NCBI GenBank assembly: GCA_027026055.1
Contig: JALVPA010000212.1
Location: 1 to 8,152 of the forward strand
DNA from: Campylobacteraceae bacterium
Lineage (GTDB): Bacteria > Campylobacterota > Campylobacteria > Campylobacterales > Sulfurovaceae
Length of the DNA: 8,152 nt
Direction: 5' to 3'
A program made the translations under genes and the position numbers. How positions within the stretch are numbered: the first letter of the stretch is position 1; every line of letters begins with the position of its first letter. The notes under the pieces were generated by a model. That model did not search any database. It saw only the letters and a program-made list of their open reading frames with translations, and had not been told where the DNA came from. Of the stretch, positions 1 through 6,231 are shown in pieces.

Positions 1-170
1 TCTTTCGTGTACCCGGTCATTTCACGAAATTTACGATTGGCATAAGTGATAATCCCCGCCGTATCGGTTTCGGTGATCATCACGCCTCCGTCGAAAGGTA
101 CTTCTTCGTCAATCGGATCGGGTTTGACGATCTCTTTACCCGTGACGATATTTTTTATGACTTTCCCCAC
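1..170 (-). CDS. PAS-domain sensor protein, 5' part only (Aer/CetB-like)
   Basis: This is the first 56 codons of a minus-strand gene that runs off the left edge of the window. The reading frame is closed by an upstream stop near 207 and has no ATG before the conserved core. The best start is GTG at 170-168, preceded by AAAGGA (182-177) with 6 bases between. Residues about 17-56 read PDPIDEEVPFDGGVMITETD and then continue AGIITYANRKFREMTGYTK. This is the opening of a PAS fold: the acidic lead-in, the ITYAN strand and the FREMTGYT helix are typical of short Aer/CetB-like PAS proteins and PAS chemoreceptors in Campylobacterota. PAS domains of this type bind FAD, haem or other ligands and sense redox or energy state; which cofactor applies here cannot be told from the fragment. 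The output domain is outside the window, so a lone PAS protein, a chemoreceptor, a kinase or a diguanylate cyclase all remain possible. The gene sits behind an apparent c-di-GMP riboswitch, which fits a motility or signalling role. Confidence 0.85.
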   Translation of the reverse strand, partial: MGKVIKNIVTGKEIVKPDPIDEEVPFDGGVMITETDTAGIITYANRKFREMTGYTK

Positions 171-199
171 TTTTTTTCCTTTGTCGTGGAGGAAAAAGC
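168..199 (-). promoter_or_regulatory. Riboswitch expression platform with ribosome binding site
   Basis: The minus strand carries GCTTTTTCC (199-191), then the ribosome binding site AAAGGA (182-177), seven A's in all after AAAGG, and the GTG start (170-168). CTTTTTCC can fold onto GGAAAAA(AA)G, which contains the ribosome binding site, leaving an 11-base loop. The same GCTTTTTCC is a perfect 9-base complement of GGAAAAAGC (282-274) at the 5' edge of the aptamer. The two pairings exclude each other. No GC-rich hairpin followed by a U run is present, so control by translation initiation is more likely than control by termination. Whether ligand turns the gene on or off depends on which helix the bound aptamer uses, and the sequence alone does not settle this. 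Confidence 0.55.
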
Positions 200-206
200 G
201 GAACGG

Positions 207-291
207 TTATATGGGCAACCCGGCAGTCTGCGTGAGATCCGTGGCTTTCCGTCCCTGCCTTGCGACAGGTTTGGCTTTTTCCTTGATATAA
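207..291 (-). promoter_or_regulatory. Class I cyclic-di-GMP (GEMM-I) riboswitch aptamer in the leader of the PAS gene
   Basis: Read on the minus strand, the leader carries the GEMM-I core blocks in order. First comes GCCAAACC (275-268). Then a hairpin with arms CCTGTC and GGCAGG closed by a GCAA GNRA tetraloop (269-254). Next is GGGACGGAAAGCC (256-244) and then a short second arm with TCT/AGA pairing (237-225). Last is GCCGGGTTGCC (224-214). These match the conserved features I recall of the c-di-GMP-I family: the AAACC junction, the GACGxAAAGCC block, and the GCCxGGTTxCC block that docks with the GNRA loop. An outer helix could be TTATAT (291-286) with ATATAA (212-207). The base I align with position 20, before the AAACC block, is G, as in c-di-GMP binders, whereas Geobacter cGAMP-type relatives have A there. 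The second arm has an A-C mismatch beneath its TCT/AGA stem. The sequence match is strong; ligand identity is inferred. Confidence 0.85.
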
Positions 292-308
292 AATGCGTTG
301 TTTTGCGA

Positions 309-338
309 ATTATACCATTTTTTTATTTTTATCGGCAA
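309..338 (-). promoter_or_regulatory. Promoter for the riboswitch-PAS transcript
   Basis: On the minus strand there is a perfect TATAAT -10 box (314-309) preceded by TGG, giving an extended -10. A partial -35, TTGCCG (338-333, 4 of 6 consensus bases), lies 18 bases upstream. The spacer is A-rich (T-rich on the plus strand), as is usual for Campylobacterota sigma-70 promoters. A start near 302 would begin the RNA about ten bases before the outer aptamer helix, which is the position expected for a riboswitch leader. Confidence 0.65.
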
Positions 339-355
339 GGATTGGATAATATAAT
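327..355 (+). promoter_or_regulatory. Probable metH promoter, divergent from the PAS promoter
   Basis: TATAAT at 350-355 is a perfect -10 box. No good -35 hexamer is seen at the right distance, only the T-rich stretch around 320-332, which is common in Campylobacterota promoters. Transcription would start near 362, leaving a leader of about 75 bases before the TTG start preferred for metH at 438. I found no recognisable riboswitch in that leader. The -35 region abuts that of the minus-strand promoter, so the two polymerases would bind back to back and may compete. Confidence 0.45.
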
Positions 356-437
356 GCGTATAAAAGAAAAATCGGTTACCCCATTTAACGATAGTTGGGC
401 TACAATTGCACAAGAGAATCCATATCGAGGAATATCC

Positions 438-3400
438 TTGTCAATTAAAGAAAAGATAGAGTCGCTTATCAAAGAGCGTGTGTTGGTCATCGACGGTGCG
501 ATGGGTACGCAGATACAAGATCTTGACGTGCCGTTCGAGGCGTGGTTGGATGAGAAAGGCGTATTGCAAGAGGGGTGCAACGAACTTCTCAATGCCACCG
601 CACCGGAGATTATCGGACGCATTCACAAGCGTTATGCGATGGCGGGTGCCGATCTGCTCAAAACCAATACCTTCGGTTGTATGCCGTGGGTACTTGACGA
701 GTACGGTTTGGGGCACCGCGCTTACGAACTTTCCAAAAAAGGCGCCGAACTGGTCAAAGCGCAATGCGAGGCTTACGCGACGCCGGAGCAGCCTCGTTTC
801 GTACTCGGCGCAATCGGTCCGGGGACGAAACTACCTTCGTTGGGACATATTCACTACGACGAGATGTACGCTGGCTACAGGATCGTCGCCGAAGGGCTGA
901 TTGACGGCGGAGCGGATCTCTTTTTGCTTGAGACGTGTCAGGATCCTTTGCAGATCAAAGCGGCGTTGCATGCGTGTCAAGATGTCGGCAAAGAAAAGGG
1001 CAAAACGCTGCCGATTATGGTATCTGTCACTATAGAGCTTAGCGGGACGATGCTCATCGGTACGGATGCCGAGACGATAGTGACCATTTTGGAACCGTTC
1101 GATATTCTCTCTTTAGGGTTCAACTGCGGTACGGGTCCCGATCAGGTGCGCAAGCATCTCGAAACCCTCGCCAAACGGTGGCATAAGCCCGTTTCGGTGC
1201 ATGCCAATGCGGGTTTGCCGCAAAATAGAGGCGGTTATACCTACTATCCGATGGGACCTGCGGAATTTACCGAAAAACAGCGCGCATTTTGCGAAGTGGA
1301 CGGCGTAAGCTTTTTGGGCGGATGTTGCGGGACGACGCCGCAGCATATTTTGGAGCTCAAAAAAGGGATCGAAGGTATCGTACCCAAACCTCCGAAGGGC
1401 GCTATCGCGCCTTCGGTCGCATCGCTTTTTCAGAGTGTGGAGCTTTTCCAAGATCCCGCGCCGCTACTGATCGGCGAACGCTCCAACGCTACGGGTTCGA
1501 AGGCGTTTCGCGAACTGATTTTGGCGGGCGATTACGAAGGAACGTTGACGGTAGGGCAGGCGCAAGTGCGTGACGGCGCGCATTGTCTCGATGTCAATGT
1601 CGAGTTCGCGGGGCGTGACGGCGCGAAAGATATGCGTGAGGTGATGACACTGTATAACCAAAAAATTCCCTTGCCGTTGATGCCTGATGCGACACGCGTG
1701 GGTACGATGGAAGAGGCGCTTAAGTGTATCGGCGGCAAGCCGATCATCAACTCGGTCAACCTCGAAGACGGCGAAGAGAAACTCGATGCGATCTGTAAGC
1801 TGGCGAAACGTTTTGGCGCGTCGCTGGTTTGTTTGACGATCGACGAAAAAGGGATGGCGAAAACCAAAGAGCGCAAACTCGAAGTGGCGGAACGGCTGTA
1901 CGATCTGTGTGTCAATCGTCACGGCATCGCCCCGCACGATCTGATCTTCGACGTACTCACTTTTACGGTCGGTTCTGGCGACGAAGAGTATCGCGATGCG
2001 GCGGTACAGACCGTAGAAGCGATCCGAGAACTACGCCGACGTCACCCCGAAGTGGGCACGACGCTGGGGCTGAGCAATATCTCTTTCGGACTCGACAAAC
2101 ATGCGCGGATGTATCTCAATTCCGTCTTTTTGCATCACTGTATCGAAGCGGGACTGACCTCGGTCATAATCAACGTCAAGCATATCATTCCGCTGAGCAA
2201 AATGGATCCCGAAGATATCGCCGTATGCGAAGAGTTGCTCTTTCATGCCGACGATCAGAGCCTTTTTAAGTTTATCGATCATTTTAGCGATAAAAACGTC
2301 GATACGAACGATAACGACGAAGCGTTCAACGCGCTCGGTACCGAAGAGAAGATCAAAAAGCTCTTGATGGACGGGGACAAGGAGCGGATGATTCCTCTTG
2401 TAGAGGAGGCGAGGCACGAGATACACCCCGATCGTATCGTCAACGAAATTTTGATCGATGCGATGAAGGAAGTCGGCGAACTTTTCGGAAGCGGACAGAT
2501 GCAGTTGCCGTTCGTACTGCAAAGCGCCGAGACGATGAAAGCGACGGTCGATTATCTCAACCCTTATTTGACGAAGCAAGAAAAAGAGAGCGATACGACG
2601 TTGGTCATCGGGACGGTCAAAGGCGACGTTCACGACGTGGGTAAAAATCTCGTCGATATCATCCTCTCCAACAACGGCTTCAAAGTGATTAATATCGGTA
2701 TCAAATGCGAGCTGGAGCAATATCTGGAGACGATGGAAAAGCAAAACGTACAGGCCGTCGGAATGAGCGGCTTGTTGGTCAAATCGACCGCGGTGATGAA
2801 GGATAATCTCGAAGAGATGGCCTCTCGCGGCATTACGATACCGGTGCTACTCGGCGGTGCGGCGTTGACGCGTTCGTTTGTCGACGATTTTTGTCGACCG
2901 ATCTATAAAGGACCGATCTTTTATTGTCGGGATGCCTTTGACGGCGTGGTGGCGATGAGTCGTATCGAAAAGTGGCTCGAAGAGAAACAAACCAACCCCG
3001 ATGCCGTGCTGGATACTCGTTTGGCGGGAGATATGACGGAAGTGAAGAAAGTCGAAGTCAAAGAGACGAAGATCCCGCCTTACGAAGAGATCGAGATGCC
3101 GCCGAAAGTACCGATACCGACCCCGCCGTTTTGGGGACGTCGCGTCTTGCAAAAAGGGGATATCGATCTCGAAACGGTGTTTGCTTGGGTCAACAAAAAA
3201 AGCGTTGTCAAGATGCACTGGGGTTATAAAAAGGGCAAAATGGACAAAGCGGCGTACGAAAAGCTGCTCGAAGAGAAGGTCTACCCCGCCTACGAGAGGC
3301 TCAAACGCGAATTTATCGAAAAAGAGCTTTTCGAGCCGACGATTATCTACGGTTACTATCCCGTGCGAAGCAACGATCGCGAGTTGTTGGTTTTTCCCGA

Positions 3401-3956
3401 AACCGAAGGGTGGAACAGTGACGAAAATGCCAATCGCGAACCGTTCTTTGAAGTGGTCGGTAGAGCCGAGTATGTTTTTAGCTTCCCGAGGCAACGCCGC
3501 AAGCCTTATCGTGCGCTTAGCGACTTTTTCCGTCACGAGCGTCACGACGTGCTACCGATCACATGCGTAAGCGCCGGAGCGAAATTCAGCGCGTACGAAA
3601 AAGCGCTTTACGATGCGGGAGAGTACTTGGAGTACAATCTGGTGCACGGCTTTTCGGTGGAGCTTGCCGAGGCGTTGGCGGAGATAACGCACAAACAGAT
3701 ACGGATGGATCTGGGGATTCTCAGAGAGGACGAGAAACCGACCCTACGCGACGTGCGCATGAATCGCTACCAAGGCGCGCGCTACAGCTTCGGCTATCCC
3801 GCCTGCCCCGACTTGGAGCAAAGCCGTATCATCTTCGATCTGCTCAAACCCGAGGAGTTTGGCATCGAGCTGAGCGAGACCTTCCAGATCCATCCCGAGC
3901 AAAGCACCACCGCCTTGGTCGTACACCATCCCAAAGCGACCTATTATGCGGTCTAA
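438..3956 (+). CDS. metH: Cobalamin-dependent methionine synthase, full length
   Basis: The enzyme transfers a methyl group from 5-methyltetrahydrofolate through methylcobalamin to homocysteine, making methionine and tetrahydrofolate in the cytoplasm. Numbering from the TTG start gives 1172 residues (E. coli MetH has 1227). The modules come in order. The homocysteine-binding barrel spans about 5-310, with zinc ligands C230 (FNCGTGP) and C296/C297 (GGCCGTTP). The pterin-binding barrel starts near 344 (LLIGERSNATGSKAFRE). The helical cap is about 634-712. The cobalamin Rossmann domain carries D730-x-H732-x-x-G735, where H732 is the lower cobalt ligand. The reactivation domain is about 890-1172, with the SAM-site motif GYPACP at 1119-1124. 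TTG at 438 is preferred because GAGG lies 7 bases upstream and the family's conserved N-terminus starts there (SIKEKIESLIKERVLVIDGA). An in-frame ATG at 354 would add 28 poorly conserved-looking residues and overlaps a -10 box. All key residues are present. The next gene follows after 10 bases. Confidence 0.97.
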   Translation: MSIKEKIESLIKERVLVIDGAMGTQIQDLDVPFEAWLDEKGVLQEGCNELLNATAPEIIGRIHKRYAMAGADLLKTNTFGCMPWVLDEYGLGHRAYELSKKGAELVKAQCEAYATPEQPRFVLGAIGPGTKLPSLGHIHYDEMYAGYRIVAEGLIDGGADLFLLETCQDPLQIKAALHACQDVGKEKGKTLPIMVSVTIELSGTMLIGTDAETIVTILEPFDILSLGFNCGTGPDQVRKHLETLAKRWHKPVSVHANAGLPQNRGGYTYYPMGPAEFTEKQRAFCEVDGVSFLGGCCGTTPQHILELKKGIEGIVPKPPKGAIAPSVASLFQSVELFQDPAPLLIGERSNATGSKAFRELILAGDYEGTLTVGQAQVRDGAHCLDVNVEFAGRDGAKDMREVMTLYNQKIPLPLMPDATRVGTMEEALKCIGGKPIINSVNLEDGEEKLDAICKLAKRFGASLVCLTIDEKGMAKTKERKLEVAERLYDLCVNRHGIAPHDLIFDVLTFTVGSGDEEYRDAAVQTVEAIRELRRRHPEVGTTLGLSNISFGLDKHARMYLNSVFLHHCIEAGLTSVIINVKHIIPLSKMDPEDIAVCEELLFHADDQSLFKFIDHFSDKNVDTNDNDEAFNALGTEEKIKKLLMDGDKERMIPLVEEARHEIHPDRIVNEILIDAMKEVGELFGSGQMQLPFVLQSAETMKATVDYLNPYLTKQEKESDTTLVIGTVKGDVHDVGKNLVDIILSNNGFKVINIGIKCELEQYLETMEKQNVQAVGMSGLLVKSTAVMKDNLEEMASRGITIPVLLGGAALTRSFVDDFCRPIYKGPIFYCRDAFDGVVAMSRIEKWLEEKQTNPDAVLDTRLAGDMTEVKKVEVKETKIPPYEEIEMPPKVPIPTPPFWGRRVLQKGDIDLETVFAWVNKKSVVKMHWGYKKGKMDKAAYEKLLEEKVYPAYERLKREFIEKELFEPTIIYGYYPVRSNDRELLVFPETEGWNSDENANREPFFEVVGRAEYVFSFPRQRRKPYRALSDFFRHERHDVLPITCVSAGAKFSAYEKALYDAGEYLEYNLVHGFSVELAEALAEITHKQIRMDLGILREDEKPTLRDVRMNRYQGARYSFGYPACPDLEQSRIIFDLLKPEEFGIELSETFQIHPEQSTTALVVHHPKATYYAV

Positions 3957-3966
3957 AGGAGAGGTT

Positions 3967-4170
3967 TTGGAAAAAGAGAACGAAAAAAACGAAGCCGCAA
4001 CCTATCCGTGTCGATATTGCAAGCAAAAGGTGCCCAAAGGTATTGCCAGATGTCCGTATTGCGGGACGTTCAATCCGACGATGGATACCAAGCGTTCGCT
4101 TATCTGGACGGTGGGAGCTATTCTCTTTTTATATCTGGTAGGTTATCTCGTTCAAGCCTTTCAAAACTAA
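3967..4170 (+). CDS. Small zinc-ribbon protein with one C-terminal membrane helix
   Basis: This 67-residue protein starts at TTG 3967, which has a strong AAGGAG (3956-3961) 5 bases upstream. An in-frame ATG at 3946 lies inside the end of metH and has no such site. Residues 15-32 hold two knuckles, C15-x2-C18 and C29-x2-C32, separated by ten residues, which is a zinc-ribbon pattern. Residues about 45-64 (LIWTVGAILFLYLVGYLVQA) form a single hydrophobic helix, flanked by K42 and R43 on the ribbon side. By the positive-inside rule the ribbon should face the cytoplasm. The ribosome binding site overlaps the metH stop codon, so translation is probably coupled to metH. The function is unknown. Co-transcription with metH may be meaningful or may be simple operon proximity. 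Confidence 0.8.
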   Translation: MEKENEKNEAATYPCRYCKQKVPKGIARCPYCGTFNPTMDTKRSLIWTVGAILFLYLVGYLVQAFQN

Positions 4171-4243
4171 GCCTTACCACCGTTAATCATATCCGAATTC
4201 ATCATACTTCTTTTGAATGAGAAAAAAGAGCGAAGGAAAGCAG

Positions 4244-5515
4244 ATGTCGAAAATCATCGATTATTTCAAAACGTTGACAAAAATCCCGCACTGCTCGAAA
4301 GATGCCGAAAAACTCCAAAAATTTTTGGTTGATTTCGCACGTAAGCGCGGCTACGAAGTGGAAACGGATGGGGTTGGCAATATTCATATATGTAAAGGCT
4401 CGCCGAAAGTGTGTCTGCAAGGACACTACGATATGGTCTGCATGGGCAAGGCGCCGCAGATAGAGACTTATGTCGAAGAGGGATGGATGAAGGCGAAAGA
4501 GAGTTCTTTGGGTGCGGATAACGGCATAGCGATCGCGATGATGATGGCGCTGATGGAGGAGGGTAGAGAGATCGAATGTCTTATCACTGCCGATGAAGAG
4601 ATCGGGCTTATCGGCGCTAATGCCGTCTCGTTCGATCTCAAAGCCGACTACATGCTCAATCTCGATAGTGAGGATGAAGCGGAGGTCTATATCGGTTGCG
4701 CAGGCGGTGCGGATATCGTCGCTGTCAAAGAAGACGAATATGTCGAGGGCGAGGGCGAGTGTTACGAAGTGAAGGTGTCGGGCTTGCCGGGCGGACATTC
4801 GGGCGTCGATATCGACAAAGGTATCCCCTCGGCGATCAAGGTGCTATCAAACTATCTCTTGCGACATGGCGTGACGCAACTTGTTTCGATCGAAGGCGGT
4901 ACAAGGCGCAATGCCATCGCCGTCGAAGCGACGGCGGTCGTACGTAGCGTCAAGCCGTTGCCCAGTGAAACGCATATCGATGTACGTTCTTGCGAGGGTG
5001 CGCCGAAAGTATTGCAAAGTAGCGAAGCGCTGTTGCGTCTTATCGACGGATTTAAGCAGGGCGTACATATGTTTAACGAAAGTTTGCGGATCCCGCATAG
5101 CAGCATTAATTTGGCAATTGTCTCAAGTGACGACAGCGGTAGGATTCGCATTGAAACGAGCGCACGAGCGATGGACGGCAAAAGCTTGGATGCCCTCGTA
5201 GAAGAGACGACGCAACTTTTCGAACGCCACGGTTTTGCGTGTAGCGTCGAAGACAAATACCCCGCATGGAAACCGCAAATCGGCGAATTCGCCAAGTTAG
5301 TCGATGCGCAGATGCGCGCCGTCTTCGGAAAAAGCGATTTTAGAGCGATCCATGCCGGGCTGGAGTGCGGTGTGTTGGCATCGAAGTACCCTGCAATGCA
5401 GTTTGCCTCCATCGGCCCTACCATCCGCTACCCGCACTCGACACGAGAAGAAGTGGTTCTCTCCTCGGTGGAGAAAACCTACGAGGTGCTGTGTCGTATC
5501 CTTGAGGCGGTATAG
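4244..5515 (+). CDS. pepD: Aminoacyl-histidine dipeptidase (M20 metallopeptidase)
   Basis: This 423-residue cytosolic dizinc peptidase would cleave Xaa-His and other dipeptides to recycle amino acids. Putative metal and catalytic residues appear in the family order: H61 (GHYDMV) with D63, D92 (GADNG), E118 and E119 (ADEEIG), D141 (LDSEDE) and H370 (IHAGLECG). The GLPGGHSGVDI segment marks the start of the lid/dimerisation domain that is inserted between the two parts of the catalytic domain. E. coli PepD is longer (485), but a length near 420 is usual for the bacterial family. ATG 4244 is chosen because AAGGA (4233-4237) lies 6 bases upstream; the in-frame ATG at 4217 lacks a site and would add nine residues. 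A 73-base gap separates it from the zinc-ribbon gene, with no clear terminator or promoter in it, so read-through from metH is possible. The stop lies 6 bases from the converging toxin gene. Confidence 0.93.
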   Translation: MSKIIDYFKTLTKIPHCSKDAEKLQKFLVDFARKRGYEVETDGVGNIHICKGSPKVCLQGHYDMVCMGKAPQIETYVEEGWMKAKESSLGADNGIAIAMMMALMEEGREIECLITADEEIGLIGANAVSFDLKADYMLNLDSEDEAEVYIGCAGGADIVAVKEDEYVEGEGECYEVKVSGLPGGHSGVDIDKGIPSAIKVLSNYLLRHGVTQLVSIEGGTRRNAIAVEATAVVRSVKPLPSETHIDVRSCEGAPKVLQSSEALLRLIDGFKQGVHMFNESLRIPHSSINLAIVSSDDSGRIRIETSARAMDGKSLDALVEETTQLFERHGFACSVEDKYPAWKPQIGEFAKLVDAQMRAVFGKSDFRAIHAGLECGVLASKYPAMQFASIGPTIRYPHSTREEVVLSSVEKTYEVLCRILEAV

Positions 5516-5521
5516 TGGTAT

Positions 5522-5899
5522 TTATTCCCAAAGTGCCCGAGCATAGTTCGATCGTATCTTTCTGTCTTTGCTTAGCAAGACGGTGTTACGAAACTTGGCG
5601 TGTGCGACAATCAGTCTGTCGAAAGGATCGCGCGTCCAATTCTCTTCGAGTGATGCGCGAACCACCTTTTCAAAAGGGGTGTCGCACACTTCAAGGTCAA
5701 TCGTATCGCCAAGTTCGGTAACGATTTTTGCAGCAGGATCGTTGATCTTGCTTATTTCGTAGAGGTATTGCAATTCCAGCGTTACGATAGGTGAGATCAA
5801 AAGCATATGGTTTTCGATAAGATCGATCGCTTTTTGGGTGAAGAGTTCCGTTCTTTTATCGAAGAGCCAGACGACAACATGGGTATCAAGGTAGATCAC
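5522..5899 (-). CDS. PIN-domain toxin (VapC-like ribonuclease) of a type II toxin-antitoxin pair
   Basis: This 125-residue protein covers a complete PIN domain. The acidic residues expected to bind Mg2+ or Mn2+ are D5 (IYLDTHVVVWL), E42 (PIVTLELQYL), D91 and D94 (RDPFDRLIVAHA) and D112 (LLSKDRKI). The RDPFDR and YLDTHVVVWL signatures place it in the COG3744-like branch of PIN toxins, which pair with Phd/YefM-type antitoxins. VapC-type relatives cut tRNA or rRNA to stop translation; the target here is unknown. The start is GTG 5899-5897, with GAGG (5912-5909) 9 bases upstream. No upstream ATG fits the family N-terminus. The gene overlaps the end of the antitoxin gene by 14 bases, and the weak start inside the antitoxin reading frame suggests coupled translation with less toxin made than antitoxin. 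No residue appears to be missing, so the toxin is probably active. Confidence 0.88.
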   Translation of the reverse strand: MIYLDTHVVVWLFDKRTELFTQKAIDLIENHMLLISPIVTLELQYLYEISKINDPAAKIVTELGDTIDLEVCDTPFEKVVRASLEENWTRDPFDRLIVAHAKFRNTVLLSKDRKIRSNYARALWE

Positions 5900-6116
5900 G
5901 GTGCCATGCCTCTTCCCAATTGTTTTCGATGATCGTCTCGGGGGCGCACTGCATGGTGCGGTGCTTTTTGAGCCTTTGCAGTTTTGAGATTTTTTGTTGC
6001 GGCACGATCCGTAGTATGATGCCGTTTCTGTTGATCTCAAGCGGCTGACCCGTTTCCGCTACTCGATCAAGTAGTTTAAAAAGATTTTTTCTAAGCTCCG
6101 TAGGCGTTACTTGCAT
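5886..6116 (-). CDS. Phd/YefM-family antitoxin
   Basis: This 76-residue protein has an N-terminal Phd/YefM DNA-binding and dimerisation domain at about 1-40 (VTPTELRKNLFKLLDRVAE, then GQPLEINRNGIILRIV). A basic middle follows, then a C-terminal tail ending NNWEEAWHRDLP. Tails of this W-rich form are typical of antitoxins that wrap around PIN toxins of this branch. ATG 6116 is chosen because AAGGA (6127-6123) lies 6 bases upstream; the adjacent in-frame ATG at 6119 is only 3 bases from it. The gene precedes and overlaps its toxin, the usual order. A dedicated promoter with a palindromic operator lies immediately upstream, as expected of a self-repressing Phd-type protein. The protein is expected to neutralise the toxin in the cytoplasm and, in complex with it, repress the operon. 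Confidence 0.88.
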   Translation of the reverse strand: MQVTPTELRKNLFKLLDRVAETGQPLEINRNGIILRIVPQQKISKLQRLKKHRTMQCAPETIIENNWEEAWHRDLP

Positions 6117-6146
6117 CATTGTTCCTTCTGTTGCAATTCTTATTTG

Positions 6147-6175
6147 AGTATAACATAGATCATGTACATTGTCAA
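6147..6175 (-). promoter_or_regulatory. Toxin-antitoxin operon promoter
   Basis: On the minus strand a perfect -35 TTGACA (6175-6170) is followed by a 17-base spacer and a -10 TATACT (6152-6147). The -10 is preceded by TGT, so it is also an extended -10. The predicted transcript start is near 6140, about 24 bases before the antitoxin ATG. This is the best-matching sigma-70 promoter in the window. Confidence 0.85.
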
Positions 6176-6191
6176 ATAGACAAATGTACAT
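6162..6191. promoter_or_regulatory. Palindromic operator overlapping the toxin-antitoxin promoter
   Basis: Two copies of the self-complementary octamer ATGTACAT (6162-6169 and 6184-6191) are centred 22 bases apart, about two helical turns. They form the outer ends of a longer inverted repeat, ATGTACATTGTC and GACAAATGTACAT, whose arms differ by one inserted base and are separated by AAATA. The left octamer fills the -35/-10 spacer and the right one lies just upstream of the -35 box. A repressor dimer on each octamer would enclose the -35. The natural candidate is the antitoxin or the toxin-antitoxin complex. Confidence 0.75.
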
Positions 6192-6231
6192 CTCTCGATA
6201 CGGATGGCATACCGGATAATGCATAATTCGG

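Noticed and set aside
46..291. Plus-strand open frame of 81 codons
   Set aside because: It is antisense to the PAS gene and the riboswitch, has no recognisable protein pattern, and is explained by those features.
186..437. In-frame extensions of the metH reading frame back to ATG 354 and ATG 186
   Set aside because: The part before 354 runs antisense through the riboswitch and both promoters, and neither ATG has a well-spaced ribosome binding site. TTG 438 has both a good site and the family N-terminus.
362..437. A SAM, SAH or cobalamin riboswitch in the metH leader
   Set aside because: I looked for such elements because the gene would suit them. Only a 4-bp CCCA/TGGG pairing and no conserved core blocks were visible, and the leader is far too short for a cobalamin riboswitch.
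2031..3545. Long minus-strand open frames inside metH (2031-2744 and 2847-3545)
   Set aside because: They lie wholly opposite well-conserved MetH domains and have no recognisable domains or family-like starts. They are shadows of metH codon usage.
4171..4243. Terminator or promoter between the zinc-ribbon gene and pepD
   Set aside because: The only stem (ATTCA/TGAAT with a 12-base loop) is weak, and CATACT near 4203 has no -35 partner.
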